NCBI RefSeq assembly: GCF_014287585.1
Contig: NZ_JACOOJ010000004.1
Span: 62,001-126,000, forward strand
Reading direction: 5' to 3'
Source of the DNA: Parabacteroides hominis
GTDB taxonomy: Bacteria; Bacteroidota; Bacteroidia; Bacteroidales; Tannerellaceae
DNA: 64,000 bases
In this document: in pieces, positions 39,231 to 48,119 of the stretch
How the letters are laid out: each line of letters opens with the position of its first letter
How positions within the stretch are numbered: position 1 is the first letter of the stretch
Program-made: the position numbers and the translations under genes
The notes under the pieces: model-generated
The model's input: only the letters and a program-made list of their open reading frames with translations
What the model was told of the DNA's origin: nothing
Databases searched by the model: none

Positions 39231-39302
39231 ACGCGGATTTCTCGAATAACGCGGATATTATTATCTACAAATAAATCCGCGTTATTCGAGAAATCCGCGT
39301 CT
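39231..39302. terminator. 27-base perfect inverted repeat between convergent genes
   Basis: Arms 39231-39257 and 39276-39302 are exact reverse complements (GACGCGGATTTCTCGAATAA at the left start), with an 18-base loop. It serves as a likely two-way terminator for the esterase and fhs genes and belongs to the CGCGGATT-type dispersed repeats. Confidence 0.85.
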
Positions 39303-39331
39303 TTAAAATTATCTGCGTCCTTGTGATTGAA

Positions 39332-40999
39332 TTAGCTCAACCCTTCGATCACGCCGTTCTCGATGTCGATGCGTTTTGCCTGCGGATTTTTCGGCAATCC
39401 CGGCATACGCATGATTTCGCCCATGATTACAACGATCATCTCTGCACCGTTGTTGATGATGATGTCGCGCACTTTCAACTCGAAATTCTTGGCCACCCCG
39501 TATGCTTTCGGATCGGAAGAGAACGAATACTGCGTCTTGGCGATGCAGATCGGGTAGTGGGAGATTCCTAAGCTTTCGATCTGTTTGATTTTCTTGTCCG
39601 CCAATGTCGTGTAGACAACGGAGGCTGCGCCGTAGATCTGTTCGGACACTTTTTTGATCTTGGTACGGATCGGTTCGTCGTCCTCGTAGATGTATTTAAG
39701 CGGGGCGGAAGGTTTCTTTTCGATCGTGTCGACCACCAGTTTCGCCAGTTCTGCACCCCCTTCTCCACCAGCGGCGAATACGTTGTTCATACAGAAACCT
39801 ACGCCTATCTCACGGCAATGTTCTGCCACCAGCGCGATTTCTTCGTCCGTATCGGATGCATACCTGTTGAAGGTCACGATTACTTCCTGCCCGAAACGTT
39901 TCATATTCTCGACATGCTTATCCAGGTTCTCGAAACCATTTTTCAGTCCTTCGATATTCAGCTCCTTAATCTTGTCTTCCGGTACGCCTCCATGCAACTT
40001 CAAGCTCTGGGCCGTCGCCACGATAACCGTCAGCTTCGGTGTCAATCCGGCTTTCCGGCATTTGATGTCGAAAAACTTTTCAGCTCCTAAGTCGGCGCCG
40101 AAGCCGGCCTCCGTAATGACATAATCGCCATATGTCAGCGCCATCTTGGTCGCCAGGACGGAGTTGCAGCCGTGTGCGATGTTGGCGAACGGGCCTCCGT
40201 GCACGAATGCGGCCGTGTTCTCGGTTGTCTGCACCAGGTTAGGCAGGAGAGCGTCTTTCAGCAATACTGTGATTGCTCCGGCCACTCCCAGGTCGTTTAC
40301 GGTGAAAGGCTTGTCTTCGTTCGTATATCCTAACAGGATGTTGCCGACACGGCGTTTCAAGTCCTCGATGTCCGTTGCCAGGCAAAGGATCGCCATGATT
40401 TCCGAAGCGGGCGTTATGTCGAAGCCCGTCTCCGTCGGTACGCCGTTGGCTGATCCACCCAGGCCGGAAACGATGTTGCGCAAGCTGCGGTCGTTCACGT
40501 CCAGCACGCGTTTCCATTTGATCTCTTTCAAGCCCTCGCAGGTGTTACGCGTCTGGTAGATGTAGTTGTCCAGCAACGCCGTGATCATATTGTGGGCGGA
40601 AGTAACCGCATGGAAGTCCCCCGTAAAATGCAGGTTGATGTTTTCCATTGGCAACACTTGCGAGTATCCGCCTCCGGCAGCTCCGCCCTTCATACCGAAG
40701 CACGGGCCCAGTGATGGTTCACGCAAGGCGACGACCGCCTTTTTACCGATCTTGTTCAATCCCAAAGCCAGTCCGATCGAAACGGTCGTCTTGCCGATGC
40801 CCGCTTTCGTAGGAGTGATAGCCGTAACCAGGATAAGATTGTGTTGTTTGATCTTCTCTTCGTCAATCAGATGGAGAGGTATTTTGGCGATGTATCTGCC
40901 GTAATTCTGAACTTCTTCGCGCGGGATGCCTAATCCGGTCGCGATTTCTTTTATCTTGCGCAGAGAGACCTCTCTTGCAATTTCTATGTCTGATTTCAT
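39332..40999 (-). CDS. fhs: Formate-tetrahydrofolate ligase
   Basis: Makes 10-formyl-THF from formate and [20 protein letters not shown] is the nucleotide loop at about residue 62; [45 protein letters not shown] and [19 protein letters not shown] are family signatures. 555 residues is full length. A consensus promoter precedes it. Confidence 0.97.
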   Translation of the reverse strand: MKSDIEIAREVSLRKIKEIATGLGIPREEVQNYGRYIAKIPLHLIDEEKIKQHNLILVTAITPTKAGIGKTTVSIGLALGLNKIGKKAVVALREPSLGPCFGMKGGAAGGGYSQVLPMENINLHFTGDFHAVTSAHNMITALLDNYIYQTRNTCEGLKEIKWKRVLDVNDRSLRNIVSGLGGSANGVPTETGFDITPASEIMAILCLATDIEDLKRRVGNILLGYTNEDKPFTVNDLGVAGAITVLLKDALLPNLVQTTENTAAFVHGGPFANIAHGCNSVLATKMALTYGDYVITEAGFGADLGAEKFFDIKCRKAGLTPKLTVIVATAQSLKLHGGVPEDKIKELNIEGLKNGFENLDKHVENMKRFGQEVIVTFNRYASDTDEEIALVAEHCREIGVGFCMNNVFAAGGEGGAELAKLVVDTIEKKPSAPLKYIYEDDEPIRTKIKKVSEQIYGAASVVYTTLADKKIKQIESLGISHYPICIAKTQYSFSSDPKAYGVAKNFELKVRDIIINNGAEMIVVIMGEIMRMPGLPKNPQAKRIDIENGVIEGLS

Positions 41000-41024
41000 G
41001 TCTTATGTAAGTTTAAGTGGAAAA

Positions 41025-41056
41025 CAAAAGTAAATATATTTTTATATAATAACAAA
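41025..41056 (-). promoter_or_regulatory. Promoter of fhs
   Basis: On the minus strand TTTG (41053-41056), 20 bases, TACTTTTG (41025-41032): a full Bacteroidetes consensus. Confidence 0.7.
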
Positions 41057-41080
41057 ATGAAAGGCCAGGTAGTTCAGGTA

Positions 41081-41779
41081 CTATCGGATGATCATCAGGG
41101 AAAAGTATGGGAATATTTTCTCCTGAATTTGTTTCCGGTCAGAGGTATGGAACTCTTTCCCGGTCCCGACATTCTCGAAATAGTGGAAGTTCGCTTCCGG
41201 ATGCAACCGGATGCAGGTATGGACGGCCTCCACGCATTGGGACAGCTTCATGATGACGATCACGTAGCCGGCCTTGATCTTTTCCGACAATTCTTCTGCC
41301 GTCAGTATTCCGGGGATGACGATGATCTGTTCTTCCTGTTTGACGATATGCAAGCCGGCCAATGCGCCCGCCGCAATGAAAGCGGGGATTCCGGCGATCC
41401 GTTCCACTTCGATCCGGTTCTCCCTGAATTTGTCGTATATATATTGTATGGAAGAATAGAACCCAGCATCGCCTTCCGCCACAATGACCACCTTTTTCCC
41501 TTCGTCCCAGGCGGATATAGCCTTTTCATACAAGGCATCGTAGACCTTCCAGGCTTCGGTGCGGTCTTTGCTCATCGGGAGCGTGAAGAGTCTGATCGCG
41601 GATTTCCCGATTTCCAGTTCTTCGATAATACGGGCTGCGCGTGAGAGGGGTTGCCCGCTCTTACTCATGGTGGCGGGGCAATAGATAATATCGGCCTGTC
41701 GGAGTTTTTTCAAGCCTTTCAGGGTGATCAGTTCGGGGTCTCCCGGACCGAGCGATACGAAGCAGATGGGGTACGACAT
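41081..41779 (-). CDS. cobI: Precorrin-2 / cobalt-precorrin-2 C20-methyltransferase
   Basis: SAM-dependent methylation at C-20 of the corrin precursor (CobI/CbiL). Start motif FVSLGPGDPELITLKGLK, GDAGFYSSIQYIYD and the GIPAFIAAGALAGLHI loop are tetrapyrrole-methylase marks. ATG 41779 gives 232 residues, a normal length; the GTG at 41869 lies upstream of the probable promoter. It is separated from the other corrin genes by the import operon on the opposite strand. Confidence 0.92.
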   Translation of the reverse strand: MSYPICFVSLGPGDPELITLKGLKKLRQADIIYCPATMSKSGQPLSRAARIIEELEIGKSAIRLFTLPMSKDRTEAWKVYDALYEKAISAWDEGKKVVIVAEGDAGFYSSIQYIYDKFRENRIEVERIAGIPAFIAAGALAGLHIVKQEEQIIVIPGILTAEELSEKIKAGYVIVIMKLSQCVEAVHTCIRLHPEANFHYFENVGTGKEFHTSDRKQIQEKIFPYFSLMIIR

Positions 41780-41802
41780 GTGCGTTTGATTTATTAAGTG
41801 CG

Positions 41803-41834
41803 CAAAAGTGAGAAAAATCACGGAACTTTCCAAA
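41803..41834 (-). promoter_or_regulatory. Promoter of cobI
   Basis: Minus strand TTTG (41831-41834), 20 bases, CACTTTTG (41803-41810), one base off the -7 consensus. Confidence 0.5.
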
Positions 41835-41876
41835 TGGCGGCTTGTAAGAAAAACTGATTTGCCTGTCACTTTTCTC

Positions 41877-41905
41877 TTGAAAGAAAAGTAATATTATTAT
41901 ATTTG
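41877..41905 (+). promoter_or_regulatory. Promoter of the B12 import operon
   Basis: TTG at 41877-41879, 18 bases, TATATTTG at 41898-41905; the riboswitch starts about 10 bases on. Confidence 0.6.
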
Positions 41906-41915
41906 TCCCCTGAAA

Positions 41916-42082
41916 CAGGTTTCCCTGTCCTCCTTACAGGACAGGGATTAAAAGGGAACCGGGTGGAAATCCCGGACAGACCACGCTGCTGTGAAACTTC
42001 GGAAACATACCGGCAATACTCTATGCCACTGATCGGGGGATCGGGAAGGTGTCCGGGATGGAAGTAAGTCAGAAGACCTGCC
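41916..42082 (+). promoter_or_regulatory. Cobalamin riboswitch
   Basis: The aptamer is closed by CAGGT (41916-41920) and ACCTG (42076-42080). Conserved pieces in order: AAAAGGGAACCGGGTGGAAA with the matching CCCGGAC, GACCACGCTGCTGTGAAAC, GCCACTG, and the B12 box AGTCAGAAGACCTGCC at 42067-42082. These are the hallmarks of cobalamin aptamers. The 73 bases to the ATG at 42156 form the expression platform, with a possible CAAGGCTTG hairpin near 42120 and no T-run, so translational control is more likely. B12 would switch off the import operon. Confidence 0.93.
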
Positions 42083-42155
42083 GTTTCGGTTTGGAAGAGT
42101 TTCGTCCTCGTGGGGTGGACAAGGCTTGCCCGGTTGTAATAAAATAATATCGAAT

Positions 42156-43316
42156 ATGAAAAAATGCCTGGCAGGGTGTTGCCTGCTTATGTCGTTGTGT
42201 GTCGCATCTTCGTGTACGACCAAAAACAATCAACAGACCGACAAGGTGGAAACGACGGAAGAGAGCGCGTTTTCCGGTGTCCGTATTGTGCTGGAGTATG
42301 CGCATGGTTTCGAATTGTCCTATCGGGACGGATATGTCTTGTTGGATATCCAGGACCCGCAGAATGAGGAAAGTACGACTTTCCATTATGCGCTGGTCAG
42401 GAGAGGAACGAAACCTGCCGGCATCCCCGGATCGTATACCGTGATCGAGACGCCTATCAGAAGCGTTATCTGCATGACCTCCTTGCAGTTGTCCAATTTT
42501 ATCAAAATGGGCGAGCTGGACAAGGTCGTGGGAGTGACCAGCACCCGGCATCTGTTCAACAGGGAGATGAACGAACGCCTGAAGAGCGGAAAGACCGTCA
42601 AGATCGGCATAGAAGGGAATTTTGACAACGAGGTGATCATGAGCATGAACCCCGACCTGATCCTTGTCTCGCCTTTCAAACGGGGCGGATATGAGACCTT
42701 GAAGGATGTCGGCATCCCGTTGATCCCGCATTTAGGCTATAAGGAAATGACGCCATTGGGACAGGCGGAATGGGTGAAATTCGTCGGCCTGCTGTTGGGA
42801 CAGGAACAAAAGGCGAACGAGACGTTCGACGCTATCGCGGCCCGTTATAATGAGTTGAAGGAGCTGACGACGGAAGGAAAAGTGAAGAAACGCCCGGTCG
42901 TGCTGAGCGGCGAGATGCGGGGCGGTAACTGGTATGCCGTGGGAGGGGAGAGCTTCCTCGCCCAACTCTTCGAGGATGCCGGAGCCGACTATTTCCTGAA
43001 AGATGACAAACGTTCGGGAGGCGTGACGCTCGACTTCGAAACTGTCTATAACCAGGGTGACGAAGCCGATTACTGGCGCATCGTGAACAGCTATCCGAGC
43101 ACGTTCAGCTATGAGGCGTTGAAGGAGCAGGACCCGCGTTATGCCGATTTCCGTGCTTTCAAGGAGAAAGGGATCATCTATTGCAACATGAAAGATACGC
43201 CCTTCTACGAAAGCATGCCGACCGAACCGGAAGTCGTGTTGGCCGACCTGCTGCATATATTCCATCCGGACCTGCTGCCCGACCATACGCCAGTTTATTA
43301 TGCACGACTCAAATAA
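42156..43316 (+). CDS. BtuF-like ABC substrate-binding lipoprotein
   Basis: Lipoprotein signal (LCVASSCTTK), then the class III binding-protein fold: RSVICMTSLQLSNFIKMG, VVGVTSTRHLFN, NPDLILVSPFK, IPLIPHLGYKEMTPLGQAEW, a long helix, VVLSGEMRGGNWYAVGGESF. It hands corrinoid (or a ferric complex, in relatives) to the permease encoded next. The riboswitch directly upstream points to cobalamin. 386 residues, typical of Bacteroidetes. Confidence 0.87.
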   Translation: MKKCLAGCCLLMSLCVASSCTTKNNQQTDKVETTEESAFSGVRIVLEYAHGFELSYRDGYVLLDIQDPQNEESTTFHYALVRRGTKPAGIPGSYTVIETPIRSVICMTSLQLSNFIKMGELDKVVGVTSTRHLFNREMNERLKSGKTVKIGIEGNFDNEVIMSMNPDLILVSPFKRGGYETLKDVGIPLIPHLGYKEMTPLGQAEWVKFVGLLLGQEQKANETFDAIAARYNELKELTTEGKVKKRPVVLSGEMRGGNWYAVGGESFLAQLFEDAGADYFLKDDKRSGGVTLDFETVYNQGDEADYWRIVNSYPSTFSYEALKEQDPRYADFRAFKEKGIIYCNMKDTPFYESMPTEPEVVLADLLHIFHPDLLPDHTPVYYARLK

Positions 43317-43325
43317 ATTGCACGA

Positions 43326-44363
43326 ATGAGACATTCTACTTCTTTTCTGATGTTGCTCATCGTAGCGTCTATCCTGGTTCTGATGTTCCTGAACCTGGTG
43401 TTAGGATCGGTGTCTATCCCGTTGAAGTCTGTCTGGAACATTATTTGCGGACTGGGAGACGAGCCGGTGACCTGGCAGAATATTGTCTGGAAATCACGTC
43501 TTCCGCAGGCGTTGACAGCTTTGGTGGCGGGAGCGGGTCTGGCGATAAGCGGCTTGCAGATGCAGACTGTTTTCCGGAATCCGCTGGCGGGGCCTTCTGT
43601 GCTGGGGATCAGCTCCGGTGCGAGTATGGGGGTGGCCTTCGTGGTGCTGTTGAGCGGTAGCCTCGGAGGGGTTGCACTTAGCAAATTGGGGTTTATGGGA
43701 GAAATCGCGCTTTCGATTGCGGCCGTGATTGGTTCGCTGTCAGTGATGGCGTTGATCGTATATGTGTCGCAGAAGGTGAAGGGGAACGTGACGCTGCTGA
43801 TCATCGGCGTGATGATCGGCTACGTGGCGAATGCGGTGATCGGCGTGCTGAAGTTCTTCAGCGTGGAGGAAGACATTCGCGCCTACGTAATCTGGGGATT
43901 AGGCAGTTTCTCCCGTGTTTCCGGCAACCAGATGATGCTGTTTGTCGCGATCATGGCGATTCTGATCCCTTTGTCCTTCCTGCTGATCAAGACGCTGAAC
44001 CTGATGCTGCTCGGCGACGGCTATGCCCGTAACTTGGGGCTGAACATCAAGCGGGCGCGTCTCTTGGTTATCACCTCGGCGGGAGTGCTGACGGCGATCG
44101 TGACGGCCTATTGCGGACCGGTCATCTTTCTTGGTCTGGCCGTCCCGCACCTGTGCCGGGCCATTTTCCAAACGTCCGACCACCGGGTCTTGATGCCTGC
44201 CGTCTTGTTTGCCGGTGCTGCGCTGGCACTCGCCTGTAACCTGATTGCCCGGATGCCCGGTTTCGAAGGGGCTTTGCCGGTCAATTCGGTGACCGCCCTG
44301 GTCGGTGCTCCGGTAGTGGCTTCTGTGCTATTCCGCAAACGTAAGAACGAACTGAACGAATGA
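43326..44363 (+). CDS. FecCD/BtuC-family ABC permease
   Basis: A ten-helix permease of the BtuC/FecCD type with the marks WKSRLPQALTALVAGAGLAI, GLQMQTVFRNPLAGPSVLGI, GLNIKRARLL, FLGLAVPHLCR and LPVNSVTALVGAPVV. 345 residues. It starts 9 bases after the binding-protein gene and overlaps the ATPase gene by 4 bases. Confidence 0.92.
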   Translation: MRHSTSFLMLLIVASILVLMFLNLVLGSVSIPLKSVWNIICGLGDEPVTWQNIVWKSRLPQALTALVAGAGLAISGLQMQTVFRNPLAGPSVLGISSGASMGVAFVVLLSGSLGGVALSKLGFMGEIALSIAAVIGSLSVMALIVYVSQKVKGNVTLLIIGVMIGYVANAVIGVLKFFSVEEDIRAYVIWGLGSFSRVSGNQMMLFVAIMAILIPLSFLLIKTLNLMLLGDGYARNLGLNIKRARLLVITSAGVLTAIVTAYCGPVIFLGLAVPHLCRAIFQTSDHRVLMPAVLFAGAALALACNLIARMPGFEGALPVNSVTALVGAPVVASVLFRKRKNELNE

Positions 44364-45370
44364 TGAAACAAGATACGATTCATATAAACGACCTCTCTAT
44401 CGGTTACCGGACAAAGAACGATACCAAGTTGGTGGCGAGCCATATACAGGCCCGGATTTATAGCGGAGAATTAACCTGCCTGTTAGGGGCGAACGGAGTC
44501 GGGAAGTCGACGCTCCTGCGCACACTGTCGGCTTTCCAGCCGAAGTTGGAAGGCGAGATCGCCGTCTTGGGACGTGATGTGGACAGCTATTCGGACAAGG
44601 AATTGAGCACGACGATCGGCGTTGTCCTGACGGAGAAGTGTGACATCCGGAATATGTCCGTGCGGGAATTGGTCGAGATGGGGCGCAGTCCCTACACCGG
44701 TTTCTGGGGACGATTGGGCAAGGAGGACAAGCAGATCGTGGAAGAATCGATCGCCCTGGTACGGATCGGGAATCTGGCCTCCCGCATGGTGCACACCCTG
44801 TCGGACGGGGAACGGCAGAAGGTCATGATCGCCAAAGCGCTGGCCCAGGAAACGCCTGTGATCTTCCTGGACGAACCGACCGCTTTCCTCGATTTTCCGA
44901 GCAAGGTGGAGATCATGCAACTGCTCCATCATCTGACACGGAGCACGAATAAGACGATTTTCCTCTCCACGCACGACCTCGAACTGGCGCTCCAGATTGC
45001 TGACAAGGTTTGGCTGATGGACCGGACGAACGGGATTACGATCGGAACGCCCGAAGACCTTGCCCTGAGCGGCCACTTGAGCGGTTTCTTCGCCCGCAAG
45101 GGAATCGTGTTCGACACGGAGACCGGCCTGTTCCGCATCGATAACCAGTATTCGAAAGAAATACGCTTGACCGGGCACGGGCAGAAGTATGCAATGGTTC
45201 GCAAGGCGCTTCAGCGGAACGGCATACGTGCCGGCCGGCATGTGGAATCGCCTGTGTGGATTGAGACGGGCGATCTGTCTGCCGGTTCCGCATTCCTGAT
45301 CCACCATCCCGACGGGCATACGCAGGCTGCCGATACCATAGAATCCCTTTTGCAGCAGCTTTCCATCTGA
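44360..45370 (+). CDS. BtuD/FecE-type ABC ATPase with C-terminal extension
   Basis: Walker A LLGANGVGKSTLLR, signature LSDGERQKVMIAKAL, Walker B VIFLDEPTAFLDF and switch His in STHDLE. The catalytic part ends near residue 255; a further 80 residues (RLTGHGQKYAMVRKALQRNG, VWIETGDLSAGSAFLIH) follow, which BtuD of E. coli lacks. The extension is compact and might be a regulatory domain. ATGA overlap with the permease. Confidence 0.92.
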   Translation: MMKQDTIHINDLSIGYRTKNDTKLVASHIQARIYSGELTCLLGANGVGKSTLLRTLSAFQPKLEGEIAVLGRDVDSYSDKELSTTIGVVLTEKCDIRNMSVRELVEMGRSPYTGFWGRLGKEDKQIVEESIALVRIGNLASRMVHTLSDGERQKVMIAKALAQETPVIFLDEPTAFLDFPSKVEIMQLLHHLTRSTNKTIFLSTHDLELALQIADKVWLMDRTNGITIGTPEDLALSGHLSGFFARKGIVFDTETGLFRIDNQYSKEIRLTGHGQKYAMVRKALQRNGIRAGRHVESPVWIETGDLSAGSAFLIHHPDGHTQAADTIESLLQQLSI

Positions 45371-45435
45371 CAAAAAAGCCTAAAAGGAAAAACTTTTCCC
45401 GCTTCATTTGTTATTTCTATCAAAGAATAAATGAT

Positions 45436-46110
45436 ATGAAAAAGAATTTCCTTTATGCTTGCCTGTTGTTCGCAGGCGTGTTTACCGCTTGTGATAACGA
45501 TGATTCGGACGGGATTGACCCGTCGATCCCTTTCTACCAGAATTTGGGTGTCGAATATAATGTTACGCAGAATCATACCCATATAGGCGCGAATTTCAAT
45601 AAGTATAACAGTGAAGGGGCCAATCTGCGCCTGCCGGCCAAAGGCATTCTCTTTAACGGGAAAGTGCCGGACTTTTTAGGGATGGGAACCTATATGTATA
45701 TGCTGTCGGAATCCGGGCTGGATCCGGTCACGTTCACCTTTACCCGCTGGAAAGACCAGGTCTATACGAACAAGGCCTCTATCGATGATGTCGATCCGAT
45801 CGCGCTTCCCGAATCCCTGACGTCCGTCAAAGGTAATGGCGCAACCGTTATCACCTGGGTAGGAAAGCCGATCGGTAAGGACGAGTATGTCCAGGCGCAC
45901 CTGACCTATAACGGCGGCGTCTATGATATCAACAATACGCAGGAAGGCGCGACCTTCATCACGCTGAACTTTACGAACCCGACCTCTGCCACTAAAGGAA
46001 CCCTGTTCCTGAGCCGCGTCAAGAAACTCCCTTTGCAGGAGAGCAACGGTGATGCGGGAGGAAAGATCGATGTCTCCTATGTGCAGAACAAGGATGTTAC
46101 GTTTGAATAA
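45436..46110 (+). CDS. Lipoprotein of unknown function in the B12 operon
   Basis: 224 residues. Lipobox FTACDND (Cys20), an acidic tether, then a beta-rich body with no motif I recognise (GANFNKYNSEGANLRLPAKG, GTYMYMLSESGLDP, ATVITWVGKPIGKDEYVQAH, LTYNGGVYDI). It lies 65 bases after the ATPase with no clear terminator or promoter, so it is probably under the riboswitch. Surface B12-binding lipoproteins BtuG (beta-propeller) and BtuH are known in Bacteroides; this does not resemble BtuG, and identity with BtuH is unproven. Its stop abuts the convergent corrin gene with zero gap. Confidence 0.65.
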   Translation: MKKNFLYACLLFAGVFTACDNDDSDGIDPSIPFYQNLGVEYNVTQNHTHIGANFNKYNSEGANLRLPAKGILFNGKVPDFLGMGTYMYMLSESGLDPVTFTFTRWKDQVYTNKASIDDVDPIALPESLTSVKGNGATVITWVGKPIGKDEYVQAHLTYNGGVYDINNTQEGATFITLNFTNPTSATKGTLFLSRVKKLPLQESNGDAGGKIDVSYVQNKDVTFE

Positions 46111-47955
46111 TCAAGATTGAAAGGCTATTTCCCCGCTTTCCGAAATCAGCAGGACGGACAGTTTCCCGTCGGGAAGCAGAGGCGCACAATGCTCCCGGCA
46201 TTTCTGCAACAGAAGCGGGAAGAAGCTTTGCTGTTCGGTCTCGTTGAACAGCTCCCATAGTTCCCTGGCCAGCGTCAGGGAATCTATTTTTTGTACGGAC
46301 TCCTGTTTGCAGCCTGCCTTTCCGGCCAGTTCTTTCAGGAAGGCTTTGTTCATGACGACCTTCTTGCTGTGCGTGTCCAGTGCTCCTTCCGCCAGTTTGA
46401 CGGCTTTGCCGATCATGATTCCCATGACAACTTCGTCGAATTGCAGTTCGGCGGCTATTTTCAGCGTCTCCCCGATAAAGTTCCCGTAGTGCACGAACAT
46501 CTGCGGGGGAAGTTCTTCCGAGAACCGTTCCGACAGGTAGCCTTTCAGGAAACGTTCGCTTTTCGCCCCAGAGTTGATGACGAGGCGGGAGCATCCTATT
46601 GCTTTCGCCACTTCTGCTTCTTTCCGGATAGAGGCGATAAAGGCGTCGTTCGAGAAAGGGCGTACGATCCCGGATGTCCCGATGATCGAGATCCCGCCGA
46701 CGATTCCCAACTTCGGATTGAATGTCCGGGCGGCCAACTCTTTCCCTCCCGGAACGGAGATCGTGACGACCACCTCCTTTATCTTGCCGGACAGGCCGTT
46801 TTCTTCCAGTACCGCTGTCAGCTCCCCGCAAATCAGACGGCGGGGAGTGGCGTTGATAGCAGGTCCGCCAATTTCGAGGCCGAGGCCGGGAAGCGTCACC
46901 GTGCCGACCCCTTCGCCGCCCCGGAACAGGAAGGCGGGGGCAGGGGATTGTCCTGCCTGCAACTCGATGCGGGCGATGACGGAACAGCCGTTTGTCACAT
47001 CCGGATCGTCACCGGAATCCTTTACAACCGTGCACAAGGCGGCGTTGTCTACCCATTCGGTAGCGGCGACAGGGAGCGTGGTCTTTTCCCCGGAAGGGAG
47101 TGTGATGCAACTTGCGGTTTGTTCCCTTCGGCTCAGGAGGGCGACCAAGGCGGCTTTGGCTGCTGCCGTAGCACATGTGCCGGTCGTGAAACCGCTCCGG
47201 AGCGGGAAGAAACCGGGGGCCAGGCGTTCGATGGCTTTACGGAGCCCTTCCACACCTTGCACGAAGGTGAAACTGTCGGGCAGGAGAGGGCGCTGTATGA
47301 CATAAACGGGGATGCCGCAGGCCCCGGCCGCCTCGACCTTTTCCCTGAAATATCCGCTTTCCCCGCTTTCCTTTGTCAGTACGGCATCCGGGTGAAGCCG
47401 CTCCAGCAGCCCCTTTTCATCTTCTCCTTCATGGAAGAAAACGAGCCGTTCCTTCGGGAACCCGTCGGACTCGGCCAGTGAAAGTGATTCTTTCCTGTCC
47501 AGGATACGGAACCAGCAGGGCGTCTGTTCCCAATAAGGACGCAGCTTCGCAATGGTCTTGACGCCTGTCAGGGCCAACAGGTTGCGGATCCCGTCCGCAC
47601 GCAGGCGGTCGATGGCGGCGGCATAATCCGCACACCATATCAACCGCTTGTCACGTTCGGGATATTGCCTTTCCAACCGTACGACCGGAATCCGGAGCCG
47701 GGAGGAGACCTTTGCAAGCGTACGGTGCAACCGGATGGCAAAAGGGTGGGCGGCATCGACCAGCAACGAGATTTCTTTCTCGCGGCAGAACCGTGCCATC
47801 TCTTCTTCCTCCATGCCTCCGGTGAGCCGGATGGCGTGGGCGGCTTCTATCGCTTGTTCGCTGCCGACCGTCGAGTAGTAGTAGGGCTTGCCTGCACTCT
47901 CGACGACTTGTACGGCCTTGCGTCCTTCGGTTGTTCCTCCTAAGATCAGTATCAT
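46111..47955 (-). CDS. Fusion: precorrin-6A reductase (CbiJ/CobK) + CbiD
   Basis: The N-terminal 245 residues are CbiJ-like (MILILGGTTEGRKAVQV, DAAHPFAIRLH, LLALTGVKTIAKL, TKESGESGYF), reducing the macrocycle with NAD(P)H. From about residue 252 the chain is CbiD (RSGFTTGTCATAAAKAAL, TVVKDSGDDPDVTNG, VGGISIIGTSGIVRPFSNDA), the C-1 methyltransferase of the anaerobic route. 614 residues equals both together. Last gene of the corrin operon, separated from the previous one by 164 bases with two palindromes. Confidence 0.92.
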   Translation of the reverse strand: MILILGGTTEGRKAVQVVESAGKPYYYSTVGSEQAIEAAHAIRLTGGMEEEEMARFCREKEISLLVDAAHPFAIRLHRTLAKVSSRLRIPVVRLERQYPERDKRLIWCADYAAAIDRLRADGIRNLLALTGVKTIAKLRPYWEQTPCWFRILDRKESLSLAESDGFPKERLVFFHEGEDEKGLLERLHPDAVLTKESGESGYFREKVEAAGACGIPVYVIQRPLLPDSFTFVQGVEGLRKAIERLAPGFFPLRSGFTTGTCATAAAKAALVALLSRREQTASCITLPSGEKTTLPVAATEWVDNAALCTVVKDSGDDPDVTNGCSVIARIELQAGQSPAPAFLFRGGEGVGTVTLPGLGLEIGGPAINATPRRLICGELTAVLEENGLSGKIKEVVVTISVPGGKELAARTFNPKLGIVGGISIIGTSGIVRPFSNDAFIASIRKEAEVAKAIGCSRLVINSGAKSERFLKGYLSERFSEELPPQMFVHYGNFIGETLKIAAELQFDEVVMGIMIGKAVKLAEGALDTHSKKVVMNKAFLKELAGKAGCKQESVQKIDSLTLARELWELFNETEQQSFFPLLLQKCREHCAPLLPDGKLSVLLISESGEIAFQS

Positions 47956-48030
47956 AATGCTTCTGTTGTTCTCTTGTCTTTACCGGTAATGTCGTGGGGT
48001 ATCATCCTCTCTGGCGAGTGCTTGCCTCGC

Positions 48031-48109
48031 AGGTAGGAGGTGTCATGCCTCCTACCTACGATGTGCCGTACCTCCTACCTATGAGGTATCATGCCTCATA
48101 GGTAGGAGG
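48031..48109. repeat. Two nested CCTCCTACCT palindromes
   Basis: Hairpin 1: AGGTAGGAGG 48031-48040 with CCTCCTACCT 48048-48057, loop TGTCATG. Hairpin 2: CCTCCTACCTATGAGG 48071-48086 with its exact reverse complement 48094-48109, loop TATCATG. The loops are near copies of each other. Located inside the corrin operon. Confidence 0.85.
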
Positions 48110-48119
48110 TGACCCCTCG

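Noticed and set aside
45436..46110. Calling the B12-operon lipoprotein BtuG
   Set aside because: BtuG is a beta-propeller with repeated blades; no such repeats are seen in these 224 residues.
46291..47481. 396-residue plus-strand ORF within the CbiJ-CbiD gene
   Set aside because: Antisense shadow of a clear corrin fusion; composition is of a reverse translation.
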